Part shown: positions 20,897 to 30,303 of the stretch, in pieces
How positions within the stretch are numbered: the first letter of the stretch is position 1
Layout: every line of letters begins with the position of its first letter
NCBI RefSeq assembly: GCF_028888695.1
Contig: NZ_PNFF01000001.1
Location: 2,117,501 to 2,181,500 of the forward strand
Direction: 5' to 3'
DNA length: 64,000 nt
Source: Bacillus methanolicus
GTDB lineage: Bacteria > Bacillota > Bacilli > Bacillales > Cytobacillaceae
The notes under the pieces: generated by a model
The model's input: the letters and a program-made list of their open reading frames with translations, nothing else
What the model was told of the DNA's origin: nothing
Databases searched by the model: none
Translations under genes and position numbers: made by a program

Positions 20897-22654
20897 TTAT
20901 TCCCCTTTCTTTTTCGAATAATCGCGTTTGCGAGGCTTGATTAAGGAAGTATCTACATCTTCGTAATGGAATGCAGGCGCTGAATTTGCGTCCACAAACT
21001 TCGCCATTGTTGTCTTCAAGAAATTTTCATCATCACGTTCAGGGAACTCAGGTTTATAATGGGCTCCCCGGCTTTCATTTCGATTATAGGCCCCTAATGT
21101 AATGACCCGTGCCAATTGCAGCATATTTTTCAGTTGTCTTGTAAAGACTGCACCTTGGTTGCTCCATTTAGCAGTGTCATTAATATTGATATTTTCATAA
21201 CGCTCCAACAGCTCAACAATTTTCTCATCTGTTTTTAACAGCTTATCATTGAATCGGACAACGGTTACGTTATCAGTCATCCATTCACCAAGCTCTTTAT
21301 GGAGGACGTAAGCGTTTTCTGTTCCATCTAGAGACAAAATATGATTCCACTTTTCTTCTTCTTGCTTCACATATCGGTCAAACAAAGAAGAAGAAATAGC
21401 ATCAGAACTCTTTTCTAAACCGCTAATGTATCTAACCGCCTTCGGACCGGCAACCATGCCGCCGTAAATCGCAGATAATAACGAGTTTGCTCCAAGGCGG
21501 TTTGCACCATGCTGTGAATAATCACACTCACCTGCTGCAAACAATCCCGGAATATTTGTCATTTGATCATAATCAACCCACAGTCCGCCCATTGAATAGT
21601 GAACGGCAGGGAAAATTTTCATCGGAACTTTGCGAGGGTCTTCGCCCATAAATTTTTCATAGATTTCGATAATTCCGCCAAGCTTAATGTCAAGCTCTTT
21701 TGGATCTTTATGGGAAAGATCGAGATACACCATGTTTTCACCGTTGATTCCAAGTTTTAAATCAACGCATACATGAAAGATTTCCCGTGTAGCAATATCA
21801 CGCGGAACAAGATTTCCGTATGCCGGATATTTTTCTTCGAGGAAGTACCATGGCTTTCCGTCCTTATAAGTCCAAACACGCCCGCCTTCACCGCGTGCAG
21901 ATTCACTCATCAGGCGAAGTTTGTCATCCCCGGGAATCGCTGTCGGGTGGATTTGAATAAATTCACCATTCGCATAGTAAGCTCCCTGCTGATATACGAT
22001 CGAAGCAGCTGAACCGGTATTAATTACAGAGTTTGTTGATTTTCCGAAAATAATCCCCGGACCGCCAGTCGCTAAGATCACCGCATCAGCCGGAAATGAT
22101 TTGATTTCCATGGAAGTTAAGTTTTGAGCAACAATTCCTCGGCAGATTCCTTCGTCATCCAAAACTGCTCCAAGAAATTCCCATCCTTCATATTTCGTAA
22201 CGAGGCCTGCCACCTCATGTCGGCGCACCTGCTCGTCCAATGCATAAAGCAGCTGCTGTCCGGTTGTTGCTCCCGCATATGCTGTGCGGTGGTGCAATGT
22301 TCCACCAAAGCGTCGGAAATCCAACAAGCCTTCCGGAGTACGGTTAAACATAACACCCATCCGGTCCATTAAATGGATAATCCCTGGCGCAGCTTCACAC
22401 ATCGCTTTTACAGGGGGCTGGTTAGCAAGGAAATCTCCTCCATAAACCGTATCGTCAAAGTGTTTCCATGGAGAGTCGCCTTCCCCTTTTGTATTAACAG
22501 CTCCATTTATTCCGCCTTGGGCACAAACAGAGTGAGAACGTTTAACCGGTACTAGAGAAAACAACTCCACCGGAGTTCCTGCTTCCGCAACTTTGATCGT
22601 TGCCATTAAGCCAGCCAGACCGCCGCCGACTACAATAATCTTCCCTTTACTCAT
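20897..22654 (-). CDS. sdhA: succinate dehydrogenase flavoprotein subunit
   Basis: The FAD-bearing catalytic subunit that oxidises succinate to fumarate, 585 residues. The N-terminal dinucleotide motif GGGLAGLMATIKVAE, the covalent-FAD histidine region RSHSVCAQGGINGA, and the active-site HPTAIPGDDKLRLMSESARGEGG are all present. RLGANSLLSAIYGG and the C-terminal ESRGAHYKPEFPERDDENFLKTTMA complete the family pattern. It lies between sdhC and sdhB in one operon and is cytoplasmic, membrane-associated through SdhC. Confidence 0.98.
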   Translation of the reverse strand: MSKGKIIVVGGGLAGLMATIKVAEAGTPVELFSLVPVKRSHSVCAQGGINGAVNTKGEGDSPWKHFDDTVYGGDFLANQPPVKAMCEAAPGIIHLMDRMGVMFNRTPEGLLDFRRFGGTLHHRTAYAGATTGQQLLYALDEQVRRHEVAGLVTKYEGWEFLGAVLDDEGICRGIVAQNLTSMEIKSFPADAVILATGGPGIIFGKSTNSVINTGSAASIVYQQGAYYANGEFIQIHPTAIPGDDKLRLMSESARGEGGRVWTYKDGKPWYFLEEKYPAYGNLVPRDIATREIFHVCVDLKLGINGENMVYLDLSHKDPKELDIKLGGIIEIYEKFMGEDPRKVPMKIFPAVHYSMGGLWVDYDQMTNIPGLFAAGECDYSQHGANRLGANSLLSAIYGGMVAGPKAVRYISGLEKSSDAISSSLFDRYVKQEEEKWNHILSLDGTENAYVLHKELGEWMTDNVTVVRFNDKLLKTDEKIVELLERYENININDTAKWSNQGAVFTRQLKNMLQLARVITLGAYNRNESRGAHYKPEFPERDDENFLKTTMAKFVDANSAPAFHYEDVDTSLIKPRKRDYSKKKGE

Positions 22655-22710
22655 TGAGGTTCACTCCTATTCGTAGTCCGTCCATTTTTCATTCTATTAT
22701 CTTGATTTTT

Positions 22711-23319
22711 TTAAATAAATGCTGTTAGGGCACGAATTCCAACAATTGAAAGAGCTACAAAGATTCCTAACGTTACGTAAGTAGAGATTTGTTGGGAACG
22801 AGGCGATACTGTTACTCCCCAGCTGACCAGGAATGACCATAATCCATTCGCGAAATGGAAAATGGCAGAAATAACACCAATAACATAAAACCAGAACATG
22901 AACGGAGTTGATAAAATGTTCTCCATCATCTGGAAGTTAACTTCTGCTCCTAGAGCTGCAGCAACGCGTGTTTCCCAAACGTGCCATGTAACGAAAATAA
23001 GTGTAATGACCCCGGAAACGCGCTGAAGCAAAAACATCCAGTTCCGAAAAAATCCAAATCTGCTTACATTATTTTTCGCAGTAAATGCGATATAAAGTCC
23101 GTAGATTGCATGAAACAAGAGCGGCAAATAAATCACAAATATTTCGAGGAAAAGACGGAATGGCAGACTCTCCATAAAATGAGCAGCTCTGTTAAAAGAT
23201 TCTTCTCCTCCAGTAGCAAAATGGTTTACTACAAGATGTTGCGTAAGGAACAGCCCTACCGGAATTACCCCGAGCAATGAATGCAGCCTGCGGTTAAAAA
23301 ATTCTCGATTTCCTGCCAC
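22711..23319 (-). CDS. sdhC: succinate dehydrogenase cytochrome b558 subunit
   Basis: The single diheme membrane anchor of Bacillus-type complex II (menaquinone-reducing), 202 residues like B. subtilis SdhC. Five hydrophobic helices are visible. Candidate haem ligands are the histidines in LHSLLGVIPVGLFLTQHLVVNH, LLFHAIYGLY, FVTWHVWE and IFHFANGLW. The start is GTG at 23319 after GGAGG. It is the first gene of sdhCAB, with a good promoter about 115 bases upstream. Confidence 0.96.
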   Translation of the reverse strand: MAGNREFFNRRLHSLLGVIPVGLFLTQHLVVNHFATGGEESFNRAAHFMESLPFRLFLEIFVIYLPLLFHAIYGLYIAFTAKNNVSRFGFFRNWMFLLQRVSGVITLIFVTWHVWETRVAAALGAEVNFQMMENILSTPFMFWFYVIGVISAIFHFANGLWSFLVSWGVTVSPRSQQISTYVTLGIFVALSIVGIRALTAFI

Positions 23320-23434
23320 GAACTTATCCTCCTTGGTTTTTGACTGATGTTCAGGTTCTCTCTCCGCTCACCACTATCGGAACGCAACCTTATCATCATT
23401 GTATAAATATTTTTTACATTTATGTGACATGTTC

Positions 23435-23463
23435 ATTTTACTCTCATCGACAAAGAGCGTCAA
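23435..23463 (-). promoter_or_regulatory. sigma-A promoter of sdhCAB
   Basis: The minus strand reads TTGACG, 17 bases, TAAAAT. The region 23320-23676 separates sdhC from the divergent yslB and otherwise shows only AT-rich sequence; an AAAGAGGGGA site precedes yslB at 23660. Confidence 0.75.
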
Positions 23464-23676
23464 GAAAACGGATACAAAAATCCATAAAATTTTTTTGAAA
23501 TATGTTGATATTGAGAATAATATAAACAAAAGCTTTTATTCCAAATTAAAATCTGATAATTCTATTATATTAAAATAACAAAAAATTCTTTTTGACTTCC
23601 TCTCTTTTTCAATAAATATATGCTAATTTTGCGGGTAAATTGTATATAATATATTCATAGAAAGAGGGGAAGAGCA

Positions 23677-24132
23677 TTGAGTGAATTATTAGCGACAATA
23701 AAAGAAGAGGACGCAGATTCTCCTGTTGTTTCTGCTTTCGGCTATGAATTAATACGTGACATTCTTCTGCCTGAGCTGCTTGGAAAAGATGCATCCGATA
23801 TTTTGTATTGGGCCGGAAAACGATTAGCAAGGCAATTTCCGTTAGAAAATTTCGATGAAATGCGTGTTTTTTTTCAGAAAGCAAGCTGGGGAACCTTGAT
23901 TATTACAAATGAATCCAATAACGAACTTGAAGTAGAATTAACAGGCGGCATAATTTCTCAAAGACTGCAGTCAAAAAAAGATATTTCTTTTCAGCTTGAA
24001 GCCGGTTTTATCGCCCAGCAAATCGAACAGCAAAAACAAGTGATTGCTGAAGCGTTCGAACACCCGCATAAAAAGGGATCAAAGGTGCAATTTACGGTTA
24101 AGTGGGATAAGAAAGACATCGTAAAGCCATGA
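23677..24132 (+). CDS. yslB: DUF2507 protein YslB
   Basis: A cytoplasmic protein of 151 residues of the DUF2507 family, in the same place and orientation as B. subtilis yslB, between sdhC and lysC. The start is TTG at 23677, preceded by AGAGGGGA. Characteristic stretches include AFGYELIRDILLPELLGKDASDILYWAGKRLARQFP and the C-terminal EAGFIAQQIE. The fold is related to proteins with a V4R-like small-molecule-binding domain, but the function is not known. It converges with lysC on a shared terminator. Confidence 0.88.
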   Translation: MSELLATIKEEDADSPVVSAFGYELIRDILLPELLGKDASDILYWAGKRLARQFPLENFDEMRVFFQKASWGTLIITNESNNELEVELTGGIISQRLQSKKDISFQLEAGFIAQQIEQQKQVIAEAFEHPHKKGSKVQFTVKWDKKDIVKP

Positions 24133-24142
24133 TTTTATTAAT

Positions 24143-24178
24143 AAAGGGTCTGACCCTTTGTTTGAGTGTCAGCCCTTT
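24143..24178. terminator. bidirectional terminator between yslB and lysC
   Basis: AAAGGGTCTGAC and GTCAGCCCTTTT pair around a T-rich loop. T-runs flank both sides (CTTTTGTATTTCTTTTT on the plus strand). The core is another GGGTCTGACCC-type repeat. Confidence 0.65.
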
Positions 24179-24202
24179 TGTATTTCTTTTTGAAGATCTG
24201 CG

Positions 24203-24697
24203 TTACGATTTAACAGCCGATCCCGACAATTCAAATGCTTGATGAATTGCTTCTGCTGCCTTGACCATCTGGCTTTCTTCAATCACTGTCGATACTTTAA
24301 TTTCTGATGTACTCACCATTTTTACTTGTATTCCATTTGAAGCAAGCACTTCAAACATTTTAGCAGCGACTCCGGGGTTAGAGATCATTCCTGAACCGAC
24401 AATTGAAACTTTTGCTAATCCCGTTTCTGATTCAATCCCTTTGTAGTTAAGCAATTTCTTATTGTTTTCGAGGACGGCCATTGTTTCTTCTAAATCGCCA
24501 CTCTTAATCGAAAAAGATAAATTTGTTGTTTCAGCTTCAGTTACACTTTGGATAATGATATCAACATTAATGTGATGTTGAGCAAGTGTTGTAAAAATAG
24601 TGGATAAACTCGTTAACGAGTTTGGCAATCCTAAAACTGTTACTCGTGTGATTTCGTCTTCAAATGCTACTCCCCGGACAACAAGATTTTGTTCCAT
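24203..24697 (-). CDS. lysC: aspartokinase II beta subunit (internal in-frame start)
   Basis: The ATG at 24697 is preceded by GAGGAGGAAGTAACA, an excellent ribosome site inside the lysC frame. It yields 164 residues comprising the two ACT domains. B. subtilis LysC is known to be an alpha2-beta2 enzyme made this way, and the start sequence MEQNL is conserved. Confidence 0.8.
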   Translation of the reverse strand: MEQNLVVRGVAFEDEITRVTVLGLPNSLTSLSTIFTTLAQHHINVDIIIQSVTEAETTNLSFSIKSGDLEETMAVLENNKKLLNYKGIESETGLAKVSIVGSGMISNPGVAAKMFEVLASNGIQVKMVSTSEIKVSTVIEESQMVKAAEAIHQAFELSGSAVKS

Positions 24698-25432
24698 TGT
24701 TACTTCCTCCTCAATGATCGTTCCTGCTTCTCGTTCCATACTGGAGCGCACCTCCAAAGGAACCCCGTAATTTTTGGCAAATTCTACTGCTCTCGGATGA
24801 AGGACGCCTGCCCCAAGATTCGCAAGTTCAAGCATTTCATCATAAGAAACAGAAGAAAGTTTCCGAGCAGACTTTACATAGCGCGGATCGGTTGTAAAAA
24901 CCCCTGTAACATCGGTGTAAATGTCACATTTATCGGCTTTCAGAGCTGCAGCGAGTGCTACGGCTGTCGTATCGGATCCACCTCTGCCAAGAGTCGTAAT
25001 TTCTCCTTGCTCATCAATACCTTGGAAGCCGGCTACGACGACGATTTTTCCTTCATTTAGCTGTTTTTGAATTTTTTCGGTTTCGATATTGGTTATTCTT
25101 GCATTCCCGAAAACAGGCTCAGTTTTGATGCCTGCCTGCCATCCAGTGAAGGAAATGGCTTCATAGCCTTTTTCTTTCAATGCCATAGCCAAAAGCGAAA
25201 TCGTCACCTGCTCTCCGGTTGTAAGAAGCATATCCATTTCGCGCTTTGCTGGATGTGCAGAAATTTGTTTTGCTAAATTGACAAGCTCATCTGTTGTTTT
25301 CCCCATTGCCGAAACAACCACAACAACGTCATTTCCGTTCATTTTTTCTTCAATTACCCGATTGGCAACGTTTAAGATGCGCCGAGCGGAGCCAACAGAT
25401 GTTCCTCCAAACTTTTGGACAATTAATCCCAA
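24203..25432 (-). CDS. lysC: lysine-sensitive aspartokinase II
   Basis: Phosphorylates aspartate, the entry to lysine, diaminopimelate, threonine and methionine synthesis. The product has 409 residues. The kinase domain opens VQKFGGTSVG and contains FTGWQAGIKT, TTLGRGGSDTTAVALAAAL and TDVTGVFTTDPR. Two ACT domains occupy about 265-405 and bind lysine. An internal ATG at 24697 (Met246, MEQNLVVRG) has its own GAGGAGG site and makes the beta subunit. Expression is controlled by the lysine riboswitch upstream. Confidence 0.97.
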   Translation of the reverse strand: MGLIVQKFGGTSVGSARRILNVANRVIEEKMNGNDVVVVVSAMGKTTDELVNLAKQISAHPAKREMDMLLTTGEQVTISLLAMALKEKGYEAISFTGWQAGIKTEPVFGNARITNIETEKIQKQLNEGKIVVVAGFQGIDEQGEITTLGRGGSDTTAVALAAALKADKCDIYTDVTGVFTTDPRYVKSARKLSSVSYDEMLELANLGAGVLHPRAVEFAKNYGVPLEVRSSMEREAGTIIEEEVTMEQNLVVRGVAFEDEITRVTVLGLPNSLTSLSTIFTTLAQHHINVDIIIQSVTEAETTNLSFSIKSGDLEETMAVLENNKKLLNYKGIESETGLAKVSIVGSGMISNPGVAAKMFEVLASNGIQVKMVSTSEIKVSTVIEESQMVKAAEAIHQAFELSGSAVKS

Positions 25433-25521
25433 TTTTTTCCCCTTCTTTCTATAAAGTTCATTAAAGGAGTGCCGCCATTCTATAAATAATTAGTTTTCAC
25501 TATGAAGCTGTTTTTAAATTA

Positions 25522-25564
25522 ATAAAATAAAAACAGCAATGAGATAGCTACCTCATTGCTGTGA
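25522..25564 (-). terminator. lysine riboswitch expression-platform terminator
   Basis: ACAGCAATGAG and CTCATTGCTGT form a perfect 11-bp stem followed by TTTTATTTTATT on the minus strand, about 90 bases before lysC. Confidence 0.9.
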
Positions 25565-25585
25565 AAAACGTAAGAAAAAATACGC

Positions 25586-25775
25586 AGACACAGTGAGATA
25601 GCTCTCCAAGGCGGCAACGCCCTGACAATCCGGCATCTCTTAAATGCAGGACCAGCAAAGAAAAAAATGAGTTTTTCTTCACTTCGGCGAACATTCCCTT
25701 TCAAAGCTTTTCATTGAAGCCCATTCTTCTCTAAGCTTTTACTGATGAAGTTCGCACCTCTATCTTCACTTTAAT
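25586..25775 (-). promoter_or_regulatory. lysine riboswitch (L box) of lysC
   Basis: The minus strand carries the class signature: GTGAAGATAGAGGTGCGAAC at the 5' end, then AGTAAAAG, GGGAATGTTCGCCGAAGTGA, TGCTGG, and the closing GCCGCCTTGGAGAGCTATCT. Lysine binding should stabilise the aptamer and let the downstream terminator form. Confidence 0.95.
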
Positions 25776-25808
25776 GCTCTAAAGTGATTAAACTATAAAA
25801 TTTTTTTC

Positions 25809-25837
25809 AGTATAACATACGCCCCAATTTATGACAA
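25809..25837 (-). promoter_or_regulatory. sigma-A promoter of lysC
   Basis: The minus strand reads TTGTCA, 17 bases, TATACT, placing the transcript start about 30 bases before the riboswitch aptamer. It abuts the 3' end of uvrC. Confidence 0.7.
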
Positions 25838-25839
25838 TG

Positions 25840-27612
25840 TCATTCCTGCAATTTTTTCATCAATTCTTTTGCGACATTTGACGGAATTCCGGCGGAAGTA
25901 AAGTCCTCCATTGTTGCTTCTTTCATTTTTTTTACGGAACCAAAATGTTTGAGAAGCAGCTTCTTCCGTTTCTCACCAATACCCGGAATGTCGTCCAATA
26001 ACGATTGAAAAGCACTTTTTCCCCGCAATTGGCGGTGAAATGTAATCGCAAACCGGTGAACTTCGTCTTGGATCCGCTGCAGCAAATAAAATTCCTGGCT
26101 GTTCCGTTTTAGTGGAACAACAGCAAGTGGATCTCCAAATAATAGTTGCGATGTTTGATGTTTTTCATCTTTTGCTAGTCCGGCAATTGGCATTTCTAAG
26201 CCAAGTTCATTCTCAAGCACGTCCCTGACAGCTTCAACATGGCCTTTCCCGCCATCGATAATAATCAAATCCGGCAAAGGAAGATTTTCTTTCAATACTC
26301 TTGTATATCTTCTTCGGACAACTTCCCTCATTGACTCATAATCATCAGGTCCTTGTACAGATTTAATTTTATACTTTCGATATTCTTTTTTCTCAGGTTT
26401 GCCGTCAATAAAGACAACCATAGCAGAAACAGGACTTGTTCCCTGAATGTTCGAATTATCGAAAGCTTCAATCCGGCGAGGTGTATAAATTCCAAGCTGA
26501 CTGCCTAAATTTTCAACTGCTTTTATTGTTCTCTCTTCATCCCGTTCAATGAGCGAGAACTTTTCCTGCAAGGCAATCTTCGCATTTTTCTCAGCCAATC
26601 TTACAAGCTCTTTCTTTTGGCCCCGCTTCGGCCTTATGACTTTTACTTCCAGTAGCTTTTCCGCCATGTCCGCATCTACTGTGTCTGGAGCTAGTATTTC
26701 TTTTGGTTTAAAATGATTTGGTTTCGTATAAAATTGCCCCATAAATGTAAGAATTTCTTCCTCAGGTTCTTTGTAGAGCGGGAACAACGAAACATCCCGT
26801 TCGATCAATTTTCCCTGCCTAATAAAAAATACTTGAACGCACATCCAGCCTTTTTCTACGGCATATCCAAATACGTCCCGGTCGGTGAAATCGGTCATCG
26901 TCATTTTTTGTTTTTCCATTGTCGTTTCAATATGCGCAATTTTGTCGCGGTATTCTTTCGCCCGCTCAAAATCAAGCTCTTCGGCCGCTGCAGTCATTTT
27001 TTCAGCCAATTCCTGTTTGATCTCTTTATAGCCGCCATTTAAGAATCGGGTAATTTCATCGGTAATTGTTTTGTATTCTTCTTCATCAACTTCTTTTACA
27101 CAAGGGGCAAGACATTGTCCCATATGATAATACAAACAAACCCTGTCAGGAAGGGTAGAGCACTTTCGCAGCGGATAAATCCGGTCAAGCAGTTTTTTTG
27201 TTTCATTCGCGGCTTGAACGTTAGGATAAGGTCCAAAGTACTTTCCTTTATCTTTCGTTACTTTTCTTGTCGTGATAAGCCTTGGATGCCGCTCGCCGGT
27301 TAATTTGATAAACGGGTAGCTTTTATCATCCTTCAGCATGACATTATACTTTGGATCGTGTTTTTTAATTAGATTCATCTCAAGGATTAGAGCTTCAATA
27401 TCTGAAGATGTAACGATGTATTCAAAGTCTTCAATTTCATTTACAAGCCGAAGTGTTTTGCCGTCATGGGAACCGGTAAAATAGGAGCGGACCCGATTTT
27501 TCAGCACTTTTGCCTTGCCGACGTAAATAATCGTTCCTTGCCGGTCTTTCATTAAATAACAGCCGGGCTGATCCGGCAAAAGTGCAAGTTTATTCTTTAT
27601 TGTTTCATTCAT
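25840..27612 (-). CDS. uvrC: UvrABC excinuclease subunit C
   Basis: The dual-incision nuclease of nucleotide excision repair, 590 residues. Domains in order: GIY-YIG nuclease ([18 protein letters not shown]), cysteine-rich stretch, UVR domain ([16 protein letters not shown]), RNase H-like 5' nuclease ([21 protein letters not shown]), and helix-hairpin-helix at the C-terminus ([20 protein letters not shown]). The frame is open to 27684. ATG at 27612 aligns with B. subtilis UvrC; ATG at 27615 is an alternative. The start overlaps the end of the upstream glycosyltransferase gene, and the GGGGGTG ribosome site lies within that gene. Confidence 0.95.
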   Translation of the reverse strand: MNETIKNKLALLPDQPGCYLMKDRQGTIIYVGKAKVLKNRVRSYFTGSHDGKTLRLVNEIEDFEYIVTSSDIEALILEMNLIKKHDPKYNVMLKDDKSYPFIKLTGERHPRLITTRKVTKDKGKYFGPYPNVQAANETKKLLDRIYPLRKCSTLPDRVCLYYHMGQCLAPCVKEVDEEEYKTITDEITRFLNGGYKEIKQELAEKMTAAAEELDFERAKEYRDKIAHIETTMEKQKMTMTDFTDRDVFGYAVEKGWMCVQVFFIRQGKLIERDVSLFPLYKEPEEEILTFMGQFYTKPNHFKPKEILAPDTVDADMAEKLLEVKVIRPKRGQKKELVRLAEKNAKIALQEKFSLIERDEERTIKAVENLGSQLGIYTPRRIEAFDNSNIQGTSPVSAMVVFIDGKPEKKEYRKYKIKSVQGPDDYESMREVVRRRYTRVLKENLPLPDLIIIDGGKGHVEAVRDVLENELGLEMPIAGLAKDEKHQTSQLLFGDPLAVVPLKRNSQEFYLLQRIQDEVHRFAITFHRQLRGKSAFQSLLDDIPGIGEKRKKLLLKHFGSVKKMKEATMEDFTSAGIPSNVAKELMKKLQE

Positions 27613-29110
27613 CATGTTCACCCCCTGATGTATGTTTCCATTTATATAACGTAATCTCGTTATAAACCGGATCAAATAATTCATTTGATTGAAAATGTTG
27701 TACTTTCACAATATTGTTTTCAACATCGACACCTTGCTGTTTAAAACCTTGGACAACCTTATCTGTAAGTAATATTTCTTTATCGGAATAATATCCGGCA
27801 TCATGCACAAATATATTGTAAGTTTGAACACGTTTATGAGAAAAGGGAACATTTAAATAGTCAAATACCCTTGTTTCCTCCCAAGTATAAACGATAAATG
27901 GATTTTTATAATGATTCAAAAACTCTGCCGTCTTGTATATTGCAGGCTTGTGAGTTGCCTGTTCTTTTATAAGTGATGCTGCATTGAAGCATTGCAAGCA
28001 TAAAATAAAAATACAAAGGAGTACAACTGGCATATGGTTTCTCTTTGCCAGTACAACGATAAATATATAAAAAAGAATTAACATTGCTAACGGGAGAATA
28101 TGTCTCGGTTTATCAATGTTTTGAGCAAAGAGAGCCCATAAAAAATAACAAAAGCCCAATATAAAAAGAAGCTTGAACTGAATATTTTGCTTAACATTGT
28201 TCCATTTAAAGCTAAACAAAAAAAGAATCGCAAGTAAGAAATAGAAAACCAACAGTATTATAGAACGTGAAAGGATTCCTGTCCAAAAAATGTTCTCGAA
28301 AATGAAAATTCTCAAGCGTTCAACAAAATTTAGATCAACCGCCGTAACAGCCCCTCCCCAGCTTTGAAAATGCCCGCTTGTAAAGGCAAGGGCCAGCTTT
28401 ATAAATGGTTTTATGCCGCCCTCCGAAATAGCTATAGCTAAAACCCAAACAAACTGAAATAAAAAGGCAATGATGGTATTAACAAAAATTTGTTTCATTG
28501 AAATATGTTTTTCTTTCCATTTTCTATAAAAAAAATAAAATAGTCCTATTGAAAATGGAAAATAGGATAACCGAATGCCAAGAAGAATACTCAACAGAAA
28601 CATCGGCAGGACGCCGGCAAGCGGATGCCTGCTTTTCAAGGCAGTTTGCAGACTAAAAACATACCACCATAATGCTGAAAGTGCCGCTCCTTCTGACATT
28701 GGCTGATTAACCATTGTGAGACAATAGCTTCCCGTATATAAAATGGCTGTCATAATCAAGCTATATTCTCTCGTAAGATATTGTCTGCCCAAAAAATAAA
28801 TAGGTATAAGGGCACTGCTGAAAAAAAGGATATTAAAAATAGTCAAGGCTTTTGCAGGATTTTCGATCCAAAGATGAACAAATTTCCCACCAAGAATAAA
28901 ATATGGATATCCCGGAAAGTGGGGCTGCATCGCCATGATATCGTACCTGTCCAATCCGAGAGCAAAATCAACCTGATCCCAAGTAGAAGCAAATGAATTT
29001 ATATATATCAATTGAAACCCGAGCATGAAAATAATAGCGAGTAAACTAATGATTTGAATAAATATTGTAAATAAATCTGTTTTACTCGCAAATTTATTGT
29101 TTCTTTTCAT
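27605..29110 (-). CDS. GT-C fold membrane glycosyltransferase (putative)
   Basis: An integral membrane protein of 501 residues with about ten transmembrane helices. The first outer loop holds acidic residues in [14 protein letters not shown] followed by QPHFPGYP, the layout of GT-C glycosyltransferases that use polyprenyl-phosphate sugars. The last 110 residues are soluble and probably extracellular. No homologue is expected here in B. subtilis. It belongs logically with the GT2 and epimerase genes 2 kb upstream but is separated from them by the iron module. It overlaps uvrC by eight bases. Acceptor and sugar cannot be read. Confidence 0.7.
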   Translation of the reverse strand: MKRNNKFASKTDLFTIFIQIISLLAIIFMLGFQLIYINSFASTWDQVDFALGLDRYDIMAMQPHFPGYPYFILGGKFVHLWIENPAKALTIFNILFFSSALIPIYFLGRQYLTREYSLIMTAILYTGSYCLTMVNQPMSEGAALSALWWYVFSLQTALKSRHPLAGVLPMFLLSILLGIRLSYFPFSIGLFYFFYRKWKEKHISMKQIFVNTIIAFLFQFVWVLAIAISEGGIKPFIKLALAFTSGHFQSWGGAVTAVDLNFVERLRIFIFENIFWTGILSRSIILLVFYFLLAILFLFSFKWNNVKQNIQFKLLFILGFCYFLWALFAQNIDKPRHILPLAMLILFYIFIVVLAKRNHMPVVLLCIFILCLQCFNAASLIKEQATHKPAIYKTAEFLNHYKNPFIVYTWEETRVFDYLNVPFSHKRVQTYNIFVHDAGYYSDKEILLTDKVVQGFKQQGVDVENNIVKVQHFQSNELFDPVYNEITLYKWKHTSGGEHDE

Positions 29111-29200
29111 ACATTCTTCACCGTCTTATCACGTTAAATATGTCGATGTCATAAAAATGATAACAAGTAAAAATCAAGATTTTCTATAGTGGGGCACTTT

Positions 29201-29246
29201 CACAAAAAGAAAACAACCTTGCCAAAATTTGAATATGACAAGGTTG
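29201..29246 (-). terminator. terminator of the efeU operon
   Basis: CAACCTTG and CAAGGTTG arms around a 17-base loop are followed by TTTTCTTTTT on the minus strand, 85 bases after the efeU stop. Confidence 0.8.
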
Positions 29247-29331
29247 CTTTGAGTGAAGATTCGGAGAAGAATATCGACCTTTACAAAATTCCTCTTAAGA
29301 ATCAGCCTCTACAACATTTTGAAAATATTTG

Positions 29332-30261
29332 TTACTTTGCCTGCGGTTTTAATAATTTCACATTACTTACCGTTTCTTTGTTTTCTTTTTTCTCATGGGC
29401 ATCCTTTTGCCGATACCAAGTTAAAAGGTAAATGCCGGCTAAGTATCCAACATATGCGATTATTTCTTCGATGGACGGCATAGAGGAATAGCCAAATAAT
29501 GCTTTTAAGAAAATACCGATATCCCCTGAAAGCACTGGAGCAACTCCATGATCGCGAAGGTAATGCTGATAATCAATAGGATGTTCAGGAAGAAACCACG
29601 TAATATCGTAAACATGCGGAAGAACGCTTCCAATCATATTCAAATCCTGCATCATGGAAATGGCCTGAACAATCAAACCGGCAGCAATTAATATAATGAA
29701 TACACCGGTTACTTTAAAGAATGTTTTTAGCGGAACGCGCATTGTTCCTTTAAAAAATAAGTATGAAACAATTGCAGCGATGACACCCCCGGTAATTGCG
29801 CCCCAGCCTTGCATTGCAGCACCGATATTTCCGCCGGTAATCGCCGCAAAGAAAAAGACTGTTTCTACACCTTCCCGCAAAACGACAAGGAAGGAATGAA
29901 ACACCATGCCTACAATGTTTCCGGTTGAGATAAAATGATTCATTTTACCTTCCATATTGCCTTTTAAATCGCGGCTGTGACTCGCCATCCAAAACACCAT
30001 TTGAGTTAGCAATAAAGCAGACACTAACATAATACCTATTTTTAAGTACATTTCACTTCCCATGGCGGCAAAACCGGTAAACACTACTTGGAACAGCATC
30101 GCAACACCAACGCTTGCAAGAACCGCTAATCCTGCACCAAGCCAGACATATTTTGTGTATTTTTGATGATCCATCCTTTTTAAATAGGTTGTGATAATCC
30201 CAACAATCAGTAATGCCTCTAATACCTCACGAAAGGTTATTAGCAATGCTTGTATTTCCAA
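29332..30261 (-). CDS. efeU: FTR1-family iron permease (EfeU-like)
   Basis: A high-affinity iron permease of 309 residues with seven predicted helices. Both FTR1 signature motifs are present: REVLE at about 11-15 (TFREVLEALLIVG) and REGVE in VVLREGVETVFFFA. These glutamates carry iron. The start is TTG at 30261 after AGGAGA. It follows a secreted partner by 42 bases under a Fur-box promoter. Neither an EfeO nor a DyP-type EfeB gene is next to it, unlike B. subtilis ywbLMN, so the delivery partner differs or is encoded elsewhere. Confidence 0.9.
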   Translation of the reverse strand: MEIQALLITFREVLEALLIVGIITTYLKRMDHQKYTKYVWLGAGLAVLASVGVAMLFQVVFTGFAAMGSEMYLKIGIMLVSALLLTQMVFWMASHSRDLKGNMEGKMNHFISTGNIVGMVFHSFLVVLREGVETVFFFAAITGGNIGAAMQGWGAITGGVIAAIVSYLFFKGTMRVPLKTFFKVTGVFIILIAAGLIVQAISMMQDLNMIGSVLPHVYDITWFLPEHPIDYQHYLRDHGVAPVLSGDIGIFLKALFGYSSMPSIEEIIAYVGYLAGIYLLTWYRQKDAHEKKENKETVSNVKLLKPQAK

Positions 30262-30303
30262 AGTATGTTCTCCTCCCCGTCATGTTGTCAACGAATAGTA
30301 TCC

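Noticed and set aside
25519-25704. Open frame of 61 codons across the lysC leader
   Set aside because: It lies inside the lysine riboswitch and its terminator, where RNA structure explains the sequence.
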